Of a stretch of 64,000 nt of DNA, positions 54,508 to 63,009 are shown one piece after another. The stretch comes from Pseudomonas sp. NFR16 (GTDB lineage Bacteria > Pseudomonadota > Gammaproteobacteria > Pseudomonadales > Pseudomonadaceae), in assembly GCF_900108875.1 (NCBI RefSeq), contig NZ_FNYJ01000007.1, positions 230,535-294,534 on the forward strand. The letters run 5' to 3'. Position numbers and translations under genes: made by a program. The stretch's first letter is position 1; each line of letters opens with the position of its first letter. The notes under the pieces are model-generated. The model made no database searches. It saw only the letters and a program-made list of their open reading frames with translations, and was not told the DNA's origin.

Positions 54508-54523
54508 TATCCCTTCGGGGATA
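54508..54523. promoter_or_regulatory. Palindrome TATCCC-TTCG-GGGATA, candidate LuxR-type operator
   Basis: Perfect 6-bp arms with a 4-base spacer in the short gap between the LuxR-type gene and the ABC operon, 76 bases upstream of the operon's first start. Confidence 0.5.
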
Positions 54524-54550
54524 GAGGTCGTATCGGGTGCGGGTGCCGGG

Positions 54551-55360
54551 TCAGGCTGAGACAGCAATGTCCGGGCCTGTCAGTTCGCGAATGAACAGCC
54601 CCAGCAGTTCGGCCTGACTGCCGATGCCCAGTTTGGCGTAAATGTTTTTGCGATGGATTTTGACGGTGCCCGGGCTGATGACCAGTTGTTCTGCTACCGA
54701 CGCACTGGAGTGGCCGCGCAGCAACAGGCGGACGATTTCCTGCTCGCGGCCAGTGAGAATGTGATCACCGAAATGATCGAAAGCTGCGTGCACCTTGTAG
54801 TCCAGATCTTGCGGTGAGCGAGGCTGCTCGGCGCGGTGCAGCCGCCAGGTGTCGATGATGACGTGTTCGACGATTGCCTGCGCGCATTCCATCAGCTGCA
54901 ACTCATCGCGGCTGAACGCCGAACTGGCGGTCGCGCGCATCAGCGACAGCACGGCCATCGCGTCGCCACCCAGGTCGACGAAAAACGCCACTTCTTCCGC
55001 AAGTCCGGTCTGCTGGTAGTACGCCAGGTAATACTCGCTGAGGTAGAAGTGATCGGGCGCGAATTGCCGCAGGCGCCATAGACCGGGCGCCTGCTTGCGC
55101 GTACACGCGAGGTAGAACGGGTCGAGCAGGTAGGGTCCGACCTGATAGTCGTCGACGTAAACCCTGCGCTTGTCCGGCGCAAAGGTGTCAAACAGGGCAA
55201 GTGGCCGATGGTTGCCCTCGTAGACGAACAGAACGAAATGGTCGACAGGCGCGATCTGCCTCAACCACTGGCTCAACCCGGCCAGTCGCGCACCGCCGGC
55301 CGGAAGGTCGAGAAGGTGGGCGATTGCGGTGGTCCAGTGTTTCAGTTCCTTTGGGCGCAT
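54551..55360 (-). CDS. LuxR-family transcriptional regulator
   Basis: 269 residues. Unrecognised N-terminal sensing region (about 1-190) without a typical autoinducer-binding signature and a C-terminal LuxR HTH (LTGREQEIVRLLLRGHSSASVAEQLVISPGTVKIHRKNIYAKLGI). Same strand and directly upstream of the polyamine-type operon, which it probably controls. The ATG at 55360 is preferred; the frame is open to 55432. Confidence 0.87.
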   Translation of the reverse strand: MRPKELKHWTTAIAHLLDLPAGGARLAGLSQWLRQIAPVDHFVLFVYEGNHRPLALFDTFAPDKRRVYVDDYQVGPYLLDPFYLACTRKQAPGLWRLRQFAPDHFYLSEYYLAYYQQTGLAEEVAFFVDLGGDAMAVLSLMRATASSAFSRDELQLMECAQAIVEHVIIDTWRLHRAEQPRSPQDLDYKVHAAFDHFGDHILTGREQEIVRLLLRGHSSASVAEQLVISPGTVKIHRKNIYAKLGIGSQAELLGLFIRELTGPDIAVSA

Positions 55361-55663
55361 GGGCGATCGACAGCTGTTCCATGGGGATCGGTTCGGCAAA
55401 AGATGCAGGATGTGCGCCACAGCACAGTTCACGCGGATGGCGAAGGCAGGCGGGGCATGGAGCGGTTATGGTTGTATGAGCGAATGTGTCGCGATGCACC
55501 ATCTTCAGGCACAACCTGTCACCGGTTGCTACGCGGTAACGTCGTGGAAATGGCGAGCACGCTCTATTAGAAGGCCTGTTGCCATTATGGTTTTTGACGG
55601 GCGTTTTGCTGGTTCGTCTGGTTCAATGCTGACTGTTCGCTTTATGAACAGAGGATCGTGGTC
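55361..55663. other. 303-base intergenic region
   Basis: Divergent promoter region between the LuxR gene and the 98-residue plus-strand gene. I see no gene here. A CAACC...GGTTG inverted pair lies near 55511-55527, and a TATTAG -10-like hexamer near 55563. Confidence 0.4.
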
Positions 55664-55960
55664 ATGCAAATCTCACTGAACAACACCCTGTACCCAGGCC
55701 TGAGCGCAATTCAGGTCGGTCAGGACCGTGTCGATCAGGCTGCCACCCAACTGGCAAACCCTGGCACGGAAGTGTCTGGCCGCACCCAGTCCTCGGACTT
55801 CCAGCTCGAACGCCTGCGCGCTGTCGATCGTCCGCCCGCTTCGGACATGGCCACCAATATCGTCGAGCTGACCCAAGGCCGGATTCAGGTTCAGGCGGGC
55901 GTCAAAGTCGAAAAAGCCAGCGATGAAATGCTCGGCACGCTGATCGATACCTACGCCTGA
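55664..55960 (+). CDS. Miniature flagellar rod/hook-like protein
   Basis: 98 residues. The N-terminal NNTLYPGLSAIQVGQDRVDQAATQLAN resembles the N-terminal helix of flagellar rod/hook proteins, and the C-terminal MATNIVELTQGRIQVQAGVKVEKASDEMLGTLIDTY resembles their C-terminal helix (PF06429-like). The central domain that full-length rod or hook proteins have is missing. GAGGATCGTGGTC precedes the ATG. No flagellar genes are nearby. Small proteins of this kind also sit between bio and fadE genes in other pseudomonads as I recall. Function unknown. Confidence 0.75.
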   Translation: MQISLNNTLYPGLSAIQVGQDRVDQAATQLANPGTEVSGRTQSSDFQLERLRAVDRPPASDMATNIVELTQGRIQVQAGVKVEKASDEMLGTLIDTYA

Positions 55961-56172
55961 CCGGTTCACCCTCTGATTCCTGACGTGCGCTTCGGCGCAC
56001 GTTTGCGTTGCGCTTCCCTTCTGAATAACACCCTATCAGCCGTCCGAATCGCGGTCGTCTGACGGCCGTCTTCAACGCCTGCTCAACTAGACTCAATCCA
56101 CACCCCTTCAGCGCTACGTGGTGCCGCGGGCGCCTCTGCGCGCGCCGACGATGAAAGGTTCGTGACGCACCC

Positions 56173-56201
56173 TTGACAAGGTTTAGGCGTAAACGTATGT
56201 T
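56173..56201 (+). promoter_or_regulatory. Sigma-70 promoter of the first acyl-CoA dehydrogenase
   Basis: TTGACA (56173-56178), 17 bases, TATGTT (56196-56201), about 113 bases upstream of the start. A GTTTA-GGCG-TAAAC palindrome lies inside the spacer. Confidence 0.65.
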
Positions 56202-56217
56202 TCAAACACCTGTTTGA
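56202..56217. promoter_or_regulatory. PsrA-type operator
   Basis: TCAAACA-CC-TGTTTGA, containing CAAAC-N4-GTTTG, which fits the PsrA consensus (G/C)AAAC-N2-4-GTTT(G/C). It starts directly after the -10 hexamer, a position for repression relieved by long-chain fatty acids. Confidence 0.6.
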
Positions 56218-56313
56218 CCGCCGGACAAACAAGAATTCCGGTGGCAGGGGCCATGCCCCGCAGTGACCGAACGGTCATATAAATCCAGAATTCATCAGCA
56301 GAGGTTTATCGCT

Positions 56314-58119
56314 ATGCCTGACTACAAGGCCCCCTTGCGTGATATTCGCTTCGTTCGTGACGAGCTGCTCGGCTACGAAGCGCACTATCAGAGTCTGCCA
56401 GCATGCCAGGACGCCACGCCTGACATGGTTGACGCCATTCTCGAGGAAGGCGCCAAGTTTTGTGAGCAGGTATTGGCCCCGCTGAACCGGGTCGGCGACA
56501 CCGAAGGATGCACCTGGAGCGAGTCCGGCGTGAAGACGCCGACCGGTTTCAAAGAAGCGTACAAGCAGTTCGTCGAAGGCGGCTGGCCGAGTCTGGCGCA
56601 CGACGTTGCCCATGGTGGTCAGGGTCTGCCCGAGTCGCTGGGCCTTGCGGTCAGCGAAATGGTCGGTGAAGCCAACTGGTCGTGGGGCATGTACCCAGGC
56701 CTGTCCCATGGCGCGATGAACACCATCTCCGAGCACGGCACCCCTGAGCAGCAAGAGGCTTACCTGACCAAACTGGTGTCGGGCGAGTGGACCGGCACCA
56801 TGTGCCTGACCGAACCTCACTGCGGCACTGACCTTGGCATGCTGCGCACCAAGGCCGAGCCACAGGCTGATGGTTCTTACAAAGTGTCCGGCACCAAGAT
56901 TTTCATCTCCGCCGGTGAACACGACATGGCCGATAACATCGTCCACATCGTGCTGGCCCGCCTGCCCGACGCGCCTGCCGGCACCAAAGGCATCTCGCTG
57001 TTCATCGTTCCCAAGTTCCTGCCGGCTGCCGATGGCAGTGTCGGCGAGCGCAACGCTGTTGCCTGCGGCTCGCTGGAACACAAGATGGGCATTCACGGCA
57101 ACGCCACCTGCGTGATGAACTTCGACGGTGCGACCGGCTTCTTGATCGGCCCGCCGAACAAAGGTCTGAACTGCATGTTCACGTTCATGAACACTGCACG
57201 TCTGGGGACCGCGTTGCAGGGTCTGGCCCACGCCGAGATCGGCTTTCAGGGCGGCCTGAAATACGCGCGTGAACGCCTGCAGATGCGTTCGCTGACCGGC
57301 CCGAAAGCTCCGGACAAGGCCGCTGACCCGATCATCGTTCACCCTGATGTGCGTCGTATGCTGCTGACCATGAAGGCATTCGCCGAGGGCACTCGCGCGA
57401 TGGTTTACTTCACTGCCAAGCAGGTCGACATCGTCAAATACAGCGAAGACGCCGACGCCAAGAAGCAGGCCGATGGCTTGCTGGCATTCATGACGCCGAT
57501 TGCCAAGGCCTTCATGACCGAAGTCGGTTTCGAGTCCGCCAACCATGGCGTGCAGATCTATGGTGGCCACGGTTTCATCGCCGAATGGGGCATGGAGCAG
57601 AACGTCCGCGACAGCCGTATTTCGATGCTGTACGAAGGCACCACTGGTGTTCAGGCACTGGACCTGCTGGGTCGTAAAGTGCTGATGACCCAAGGCGAAG
57701 CGCTGAAGGGCTTCACCAAGATCGTGCACAAGTTCTGCCAGTCGCAGGAAGGCAACGAAGCGGTGAACGAATTCGTCACGCCGCTGGCTGCGCTGAACAA
57801 AGAGTGGGGCGAACTGACCATGAAGGTCGGCATGGCGGCCATGAAAGACCGTGAAGAAGTCGGCGCCGCCTCGGTGGATTACCTGATGTTCTCCGGTTAC
57901 GTATGTCTGGCCTATTTCTGGGCAGACATGGCGCGCGTCGCTGCCGAGAAACTGGCAGCCGGCACTACCGAAGAAGCGTTCTACACCGCCAAGCTCCAGA
58001 CTGCGCGCTTCTACTTCCAGCGCATCCTGCCGCGTACCCGCACTCACGTGGCGGCCATGCTGTCGGGTGCCAACAACCTGATGGACATGAACGAAGAGCA
58101 TTTCGGCCTGGCTTACTGA
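56314..58119 (+). CDS. Long acyl-CoA dehydrogenase (FadE type)
   Basis: 601 residues. FAD enzyme for the first step of fatty-acid beta-oxidation. N-terminal Pseudomonas-type extension (MPDYKAPLRDIRFVRDELL), acyl-CoA DH N, middle (GTMCLTEPHCGTDLGMLRTKAEP) and C domains (GGHGFIAEWGMEQNVRDSRISMLYEGTTGVQALDL with the catalytic glutamate in YEGT) plus the extra C-terminal domain. Homologous to the PA0506-PA0508 group of P. aeruginosa, which is also near the bio operon. Confidence 0.94.
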   Translation: MPDYKAPLRDIRFVRDELLGYEAHYQSLPACQDATPDMVDAILEEGAKFCEQVLAPLNRVGDTEGCTWSESGVKTPTGFKEAYKQFVEGGWPSLAHDVAHGGQGLPESLGLAVSEMVGEANWSWGMYPGLSHGAMNTISEHGTPEQQEAYLTKLVSGEWTGTMCLTEPHCGTDLGMLRTKAEPQADGSYKVSGTKIFISAGEHDMADNIVHIVLARLPDAPAGTKGISLFIVPKFLPAADGSVGERNAVACGSLEHKMGIHGNATCVMNFDGATGFLIGPPNKGLNCMFTFMNTARLGTALQGLAHAEIGFQGGLKYARERLQMRSLTGPKAPDKAADPIIVHPDVRRMLLTMKAFAEGTRAMVYFTAKQVDIVKYSEDADAKKQADGLLAFMTPIAKAFMTEVGFESANHGVQIYGGHGFIAEWGMEQNVRDSRISMLYEGTTGVQALDLLGRKVLMTQGEALKGFTKIVHKFCQSQEGNEAVNEFVTPLAALNKEWGELTMKVGMAAMKDREEVGAASVDYLMFSGYVCLAYFWADMARVAAEKLAAGTTEEAFYTAKLQTARFYFQRILPRTRTHVAAMLSGANNLMDMNEEHFGLAY

Positions 58120-58140
58120 TTCACCGGCTGGTTTTCCCTC

Positions 58141-58176
58141 AAAGCCGCTTGTTCTTCGAAGCAAGCGGCTTTTTTG
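58141..58176 (+). terminator. Terminator of the first acyl-CoA dehydrogenase
   Basis: AAAGCCGCTTG-ttcttcgaag-CAAGCGGCTTTTTT, 21 bases after the stop. The remaining DNA to 58448 (upstream of the GGDEF gene) shows no gene. Confidence 0.9.
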
Positions 58177-58448
58177 CGTCTAGCGCTTCACCTTGACTCT
58201 GCAGGCGCGTGGCCTGGCCTGCGGTCGTGGTTCAGGTCCTCCGGTTAAATCGCGTCTGTGTTGTGTCGACGACGACTTCTACGTCGAGCGCGAAACCGGG
58301 CGGGCAACCGCATCAACGTGCGCCGGTTTACAGGCGTCAGAAAAGTGATCAATTTCTCATTTTCTTCTCATCAAATAGGTAACATGGCCGATACAGGCAC
58401 AATGCCATTTGATTTGCACTCGCTTCATACGGGTAGGAGATAGTCCTC

Positions 58449-59744
58449 TTGCTGCGCCCTTCCGCCGCTCGTCTCAGCCACTTTTTACCGTCTCTGGCCC
58501 TGCTGTTCGCCGGACTCGCGGCTGCGTACGTGAAGGACCTCAATGTGTTCTTCACCTCTCTTTTCAACGTACTTCCCACCCTGGTGCTCTTGCTCGGCGG
58601 CGCTTACTGCGGCGTGTACAAGCGCCAGCGTGAGCTGTTTCTGATGAACACGGTGTACATCGCCTATTTCCTGCTCGATACCCAGACGGATTACTACCGC
58701 GACAACGGCAAAGTCCGCGAGGACGCCGCGGTCGTGTTTCATCTTTGCTGCCTGCTATTGCCTGTGATGTTCGGACTTTTCGCCGCCTGGGAAGAACGCA
58801 CGCATCTGTTTCAGGATCTGGTCGCCCGATTGGCTGTCCTGGTGGCGGTCGGCAGCGTGGCGCTGGGGCTTGAGCAAAGCTTTCCGGAGAGTCTCCTGGC
58901 CTGGCTGGCGGACATCCGCTGGCCTGCGTTGCATGGCGAATGGATGAGCTTGATCCAGTTGTCGTATGCGACGTTTCTCATCGCCTTTGCCGTGCTGATC
59001 ACCCAGTACCTGCGCAAGCCCCGCCCGCTGCACGCCGCTCAACTGGTTGGTTTGCTGGGACTGTTCTGGGCATTGCCGAAGACGTTCATTCTGCCGTTCA
59101 CGCTGAACATCATGTGCAGCCAGGTGATGCTCATGATCGCCTCGGCGGTCGCGCACGAGGCTTACCAGATGGCGTTTCGCGATGAGCTGACCGGATTGCC
59201 GGGACGACGCGCGCTTAACGAGCGCATGCAGAGGCTGGGACGCAACTATGTGTTGGCGATGAGCGACGTCGATCACTTCAAGAAATTCAACGACACCCAC
59301 GGCCATGACGTCGGTGACCAGGTGTTGCGCCTGGTCGCCAGCAAGCTGTCGAGAATCACCAACGGCGGCGGGCGAGCCTACCGATACGGAGGCGAAGAGT
59401 TTGCCATCGTGTTCGCCGGCAAGACCCTGGAAGAGTGCATGCCGCACCTTGAGGTCATCCGCGAAACCATTGCCGGCTATCAGATTCACCTGCGTAACCA
59501 GGAAAACCGACCCAATGACGATCAGCAGGGTCGTCAGCGTCGGGCCGGTTCCCAGGCGTCGACTGTTTCGGTCACGGTGAGCATGGGTGTGGCTGAGCGC
59601 CTGCCGGAGCATCGCAACCCGGAAGAAGTGCTTAAGGCGGCCGACCAGGCGCTTTATGCCGCCAAGGGAGCGGGTCGAAATTGCGTCGTTGCGCACGGTC
59701 AGACGAACAAGCGTGGCGCAGTCCGGATGGCGGCAGCGAGCTGA
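58449..59744 (+). CDS. Membrane diguanylate cyclase (GGDEF)
   Basis: 431 residues with TTG start after AGGAG. About six membrane segments (residues 10-230) then a GGDEF domain (about 245-420): RDELTGLPGRRALNERM, SDVDHFKKFNDTHGHDVGDQVL and active-site YRYGGEEFAIVF (GGEEF, competent). The RxxD inhibitory site is absent: NGGG stands at the equivalent position, so product inhibition is unlikely. It synthesises c-di-GMP. It lies between two acyl-CoA dehydrogenases with terminators on both sides. Confidence 0.92.
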   Translation: MLRPSAARLSHFLPSLALLFAGLAAAYVKDLNVFFTSLFNVLPTLVLLLGGAYCGVYKRQRELFLMNTVYIAYFLLDTQTDYYRDNGKVREDAAVVFHLCCLLLPVMFGLFAAWEERTHLFQDLVARLAVLVAVGSVALGLEQSFPESLLAWLADIRWPALHGEWMSLIQLSYATFLIAFAVLITQYLRKPRPLHAAQLVGLLGLFWALPKTFILPFTLNIMCSQVMLMIASAVAHEAYQMAFRDELTGLPGRRALNERMQRLGRNYVLAMSDVDHFKKFNDTHGHDVGDQVLRLVASKLSRITNGGGRAYRYGGEEFAIVFAGKTLEECMPHLEVIRETIAGYQIHLRNQENRPNDDQQGRQRRAGSQASTVSVTVSMGVAERLPEHRNPEEVLKAADQALYAAKGAGRNCVVAHGQTNKRGAVRMAAAS

Positions 59745-59770
59745 TTTCCGCTGCAATTCTGTTAGCAATC

Positions 59771-59807
59771 AAAGGCTTTCACCGAGGGGTGAAGGCCTTC
59801 TTTTTTT
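59771..59807 (+). terminator. Terminator of the GGDEF gene
   Basis: AAAGGCTTTCACC-gagg-GGTGAAGGCCTT followed by CTTTTTTT, 26 bases after the stop. Confidence 0.88.
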
Positions 59808-59967
59808 CTGCACGAATTGCGTGACCGTATATGAGTTAATAGTCACTACTTGACCCTATGTGTCTCAAATGGTGTTCCTGTACACTGGATTCACTGACAC
59901 ATGGACGCCGCAAAAGCATTGCGGCGTTGCTTTTTCCCAGGTTCTGCTGCCGTTAACGAGGTTTGCC

Positions 59968-61746
59968 ATGGCTGACTACAAAGCGCCCTTGCGCGATATG
60001 TGCTTCGTTCTGAATGAAGTGTTCGAAGTCTCCAGACTCTGGGCGCAACTGCCCGAGTTGTCCGAAGCGGTAGATGCACAAACCGTTGAAGCCATCCTCG
60101 AAGAGGCCGGCAAGGTCACTGGCAAATCCATCGCGCCGTTGAGCCGCGCAGCCGATGAAGAAGGCTGTCACTGGAACGACACAGTCGTGACGACGCCTGC
60201 AGGCTTCGTTCAGGCTTACGGCACGTATGCCGAAGGTGGCTGGGTCGGCGTGGGCGGCAATCCGGAATTTGGCGGCATGGGCATGCCCAAGGCGGTCTCG
60301 GCGCAGGTCGAGGAGATGGTCAACTCCGCAAGCCTTGCCTTCGGTCTCTATCCGATGCTCACCTCCGGGGCGTGCGTGTCGATTAACACCCACGCCAGCG
60401 AAGCGCTAAAGAACAAGTTCCTGCCGAACATGTACGCCGGAATCTGGGCCGGCTCCATGTGTCTGACCGAAGCTCATGCCGGTACCGATCTGGGCATCAT
60501 CCGCACCAAGGCCGAACCTCAGGCCGATGGTGCCTACAAGATCAGTGGCACGAAGATATTCATCACCGGCGGCGAACACGACCTCACCGAAAACATCATT
60601 CACCTGGTGCTGGCCAAACTTCCTGATGCTCCGGCGGGGCCGAAGGGAATTTCGCTGTTTCTCGTCCCCAAGTTCCTGGTCAACGACGATGGCAGTCTGG
60701 GCGAGCGCAACACCGTTTCCTGCGGCTCGATCGAGCACAAGATGGGCATCCAGGCGTCGGCGACCTGTGTGATGAATTTCGACCAGGCTGAAGGCTATCT
60801 CATTGGCGAGCCGAACAAGGGGCTTGCCGCGATGTTCACGATGATGAACTACGAGCGCCTGGGCGTGGGTATTCAAGGCCTGGCATCAGGCGAGCGCTCT
60901 TACCAGAATGCCATCGAGTACGCGCGCGATCGTTTGCAGAGCCGGGCACCGACTGGAGCGCAGTCGAAAGACACCATCGCCGACCCGATCATCGTGCACC
61001 CCGACGTGCGTCGCATGCTGTTGACAATGAAGGCGCTGAACGAAGGCGGTCGTGCTTTTTCGACGTACGTGGCGCTGCAACTGGACACCGCCAAGTACAG
61101 CGAAGACGCCGAGGTCCGCCAGCGTGCCGATGCGCTGGTGGCGCTGTTGACACCGGTAGCCAAGGCTTTCCTCACTGACATGGGGCTGGACACCACGGTG
61201 CACGGCCAGCAGGTGTTCGGTGGTCATGGCTACATCCGCGAGTGGGGCCAGGAGCAACTGGTTCGCGACGTGCGCATCACCCAAATTTACGAAGGCACCA
61301 ACGGCATTCAGGCGCTGGACCTGCTGGGTCGCAAGGTCGTCGCCAGCGGTGGCGCGTACTACAAGCTGTTTTCCGAAGAAGTACGCCAGTTCATCGCTGC
61401 TTCCGACAGCTCGCTTGCTGAATTCACCAAGCCGCTGAGTGCTGCGCTGACGACGCTGGATGAATTGACCGACTGGGTGCTGGATCGCGCGCGCAGCAAT
61501 CCGAATGAAATCGGCGCCGCGTCTGTCGAGTATCTGCATGTGTTCGGATACACGGCTTATGCCTACATGTGGGCGATGTCGGCCAAGGCCGCCCTCGGTA
61601 AGGAGGCGCAGGAAGACTTTTACGTCAGCAAACTTGGCACGGCGCGGTTCTATTTCGCGCGTCTGCTACCTAGGATCCAGTCGCTGGCCGCGTCGGTGCG
61701 CGCGGGTAGCGAATCGTTGTATCTGCTGGACGCTTCGCAGTTCTGA
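59968..61746 (+). CDS. Long acyl-CoA dehydrogenase (FadE type), paralogue
   Basis: 592 residues, same architecture as the gene at 56314 with moderate identity (MADYKAPLRDMCFVLNEVFE; GSMCLTEAHAGTDLGIIRTKAEP; GGHGYIREWGQEQLVRDVRITQIYEGTNGIQALDL with the catalytic Glu). Chain-length preference probably differs from its neighbour. No PsrA-type box was found upstream. The frame is open upstream to 59860, but 59968 is the conserved start. Confidence 0.94.
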   Translation: MADYKAPLRDMCFVLNEVFEVSRLWAQLPELSEAVDAQTVEAILEEAGKVTGKSIAPLSRAADEEGCHWNDTVVTTPAGFVQAYGTYAEGGWVGVGGNPEFGGMGMPKAVSAQVEEMVNSASLAFGLYPMLTSGACVSINTHASEALKNKFLPNMYAGIWAGSMCLTEAHAGTDLGIIRTKAEPQADGAYKISGTKIFITGGEHDLTENIIHLVLAKLPDAPAGPKGISLFLVPKFLVNDDGSLGERNTVSCGSIEHKMGIQASATCVMNFDQAEGYLIGEPNKGLAAMFTMMNYERLGVGIQGLASGERSYQNAIEYARDRLQSRAPTGAQSKDTIADPIIVHPDVRRMLLTMKALNEGGRAFSTYVALQLDTAKYSEDAEVRQRADALVALLTPVAKAFLTDMGLDTTVHGQQVFGGHGYIREWGQEQLVRDVRITQIYEGTNGIQALDLLGRKVVASGGAYYKLFSEEVRQFIAASDSSLAEFTKPLSAALTTLDELTDWVLDRARSNPNEIGAASVEYLHVFGYTAYAYMWAMSAKAALGKEAQEDFYVSKLGTARFYFARLLPRIQSLAASVRAGSESLYLLDASQF

Positions 61747-61759
61747 CTCCTGTAGACGG

Positions 61760-61781
61760 CATGTAAGCTTTTGCTTACATG
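61760..61781. repeat. Perfect palindrome CATGTAAGC-TTTT-GCTTACATG
   Basis: 9-bp arms, 4-base loop, 14 bases after the acyl-CoA dehydrogenase stop. No T-run follows; a weak terminator or processing hairpin. Confidence 0.5.
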
Positions 61782-61935
61782 ACGTGCCGACATTTCGCCT
61801 CTATACGGCTTATGGATCCAAAGATAATCTACTTCACATGGACGTAGCGCAGGATGCGCAAACAGATAACACGGACACGTAGGGAATGCCTGCCAGGACG
61901 GCGGGAAGAAAGGGAAGTCAAAGGGAAACAGTCTG

Positions 61936-61965
61936 GAAAACCTCGCCTAGGCGGGGTTTTCTTTT
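61936..61965. terminator. Bidirectional terminator
   Basis: GAAAACCTCGCC-ta-GGCGGGGTTTTC followed by TTTT on the plus strand, with an A-run on the other side. It lies between the convergent acyl-CoA dehydrogenase and LysR genes. Confidence 0.85.
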
Positions 61966-61998
61966 ATCTGCATTCCAGAAAGTTTTCCGTCAGGTTGG

Positions 61999-62907
61999 CT
62001 ACCTCCCTTTTGCATCGCCCGGGCCGGCATTCACCACCTCGTCGAGCACCGACTGCAGCAGTTCCAACGTCGCCTGCTGGCGCTGAGCATCACGGTAAAC
62101 AAGGCCTACCTGCAACGGCACCCTGGGTTCGCTGATGGGTTTCCACAGCAAGTCATCGTTGTCCTGAATATCCTGCGCGCGCCCCGGCAGCACGGTCGCA
62201 AGTCGGGTGTGTGCAAGGCTGTCGAGGATCCCCGCCATGTTGTTCAGTTCAGCCTGTACGTGAGGCCGTCGGCCGAGATTGCTCAACTGCGCCTGCCAGA
62301 TCTGCCGCACCTGAAACTCCTCACCGAGCAGTAACATCGGCAGTTCAGCGGCCTGGCTCATCGAGACCTTTTTGAATTCCCGCAACGGATGATTGGCTGG
62401 CACCACCAGCTTGAGTTCGTCTTCATACAGCAACAGGCCGTGCAGGCCAGGCTGGCGCGGCGGCAAGTAGCTGATGCCGATGTCCAGCGATCCGTTGAGC
62501 AATCGACGTTCGATCTCCATCCCGCTCAACTCGTAAATCTGCACGACCAGATGCGGCTGCGCCTGGCGCACGCGCTCGAGCATCTGCGGCACCAGGCTCG
62601 AATGCACGGTCTGTAGAACGCCGATGGCGAGGGTGCGCTGGGATTGTCCCTTGAAGTTGCGCAACGCCTCGCGCGCCCGTTGCATGCCTTCGAGCAATGG
62701 CACTGCGTGGTTGTACAAGGTGTGCGCGGCCAGCGTCGGCAACAGGCGCTTGCTGCTGCGCTCGAACAGGCTGACATCGAGGCTGTGCTCCAGCAGACGA
62801 ATCTGCTGTGAGAGCGCAGGCTGCGACAAGGAAAGTCGCTCGGCGGCGCGTCCGACGTGGCCTTCTTCGTACACCGCGACGAAATAACGCAGTTGGCGGA
62901 AATCCAT
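61999..62907 (-). CDS. LysR-family transcriptional regulator
   Basis: 302 residues. N-terminal winged helix (MDFRQLRYFVAVYEEGHVGRAAERLSLSQPALSQQIRLLEHSLDVSLFERSS) and a C-terminal LysR substrate domain (about 92-295). Divergent from the MOSC gene across about 100 bases, so that gene is a plausible target. Effector unknown. Confidence 0.92.
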   Translation of the reverse strand: MDFRQLRYFVAVYEEGHVGRAAERLSLSQPALSQQIRLLEHSLDVSLFERSSKRLLPTLAAHTLYNHAVPLLEGMQRAREALRNFKGQSQRTLAIGVLQTVHSSLVPQMLERVRQAQPHLVVQIYELSGMEIERRLLNGSLDIGISYLPPRQPGLHGLLLYEDELKLVVPANHPLREFKKVSMSQAAELPMLLLGEEFQVRQIWQAQLSNLGRRPHVQAELNNMAGILDSLAHTRLATVLPGRAQDIQDNDDLLWKPISEPRVPLQVGLVYRDAQRQQATLELLQSVLDEVVNAGPGDAKGR

Positions 62908-63009
62908 AAGCAGTTCTTATCGAAATAGCTGGAAAATCGAAATGGTCGTTTGTCTTGCCGGGGCATAGTCTACGCCCAACTCACAGGGGTTACAGGGCCA
63001 TAAAGCGCA

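Larger units (their letters stand above)
55961..56313. other. 353-base intergenic region with the acyl-CoA dehydrogenase promoter
   Basis: No gene. It contains a sigma-70 promoter and a PsrA-type box (annotated separately); the 5' part holds a GC-rich inverted repeat after the 98-residue gene (GACGTGCGCTTCGGCGCACGTT). Confidence 0.5.

Noticed and set aside
56275..58164. Long minus-strand frame opposite the first acyl-CoA dehydrogenase
   Set aside because: Shadow of the real gene; no start signal or domain.
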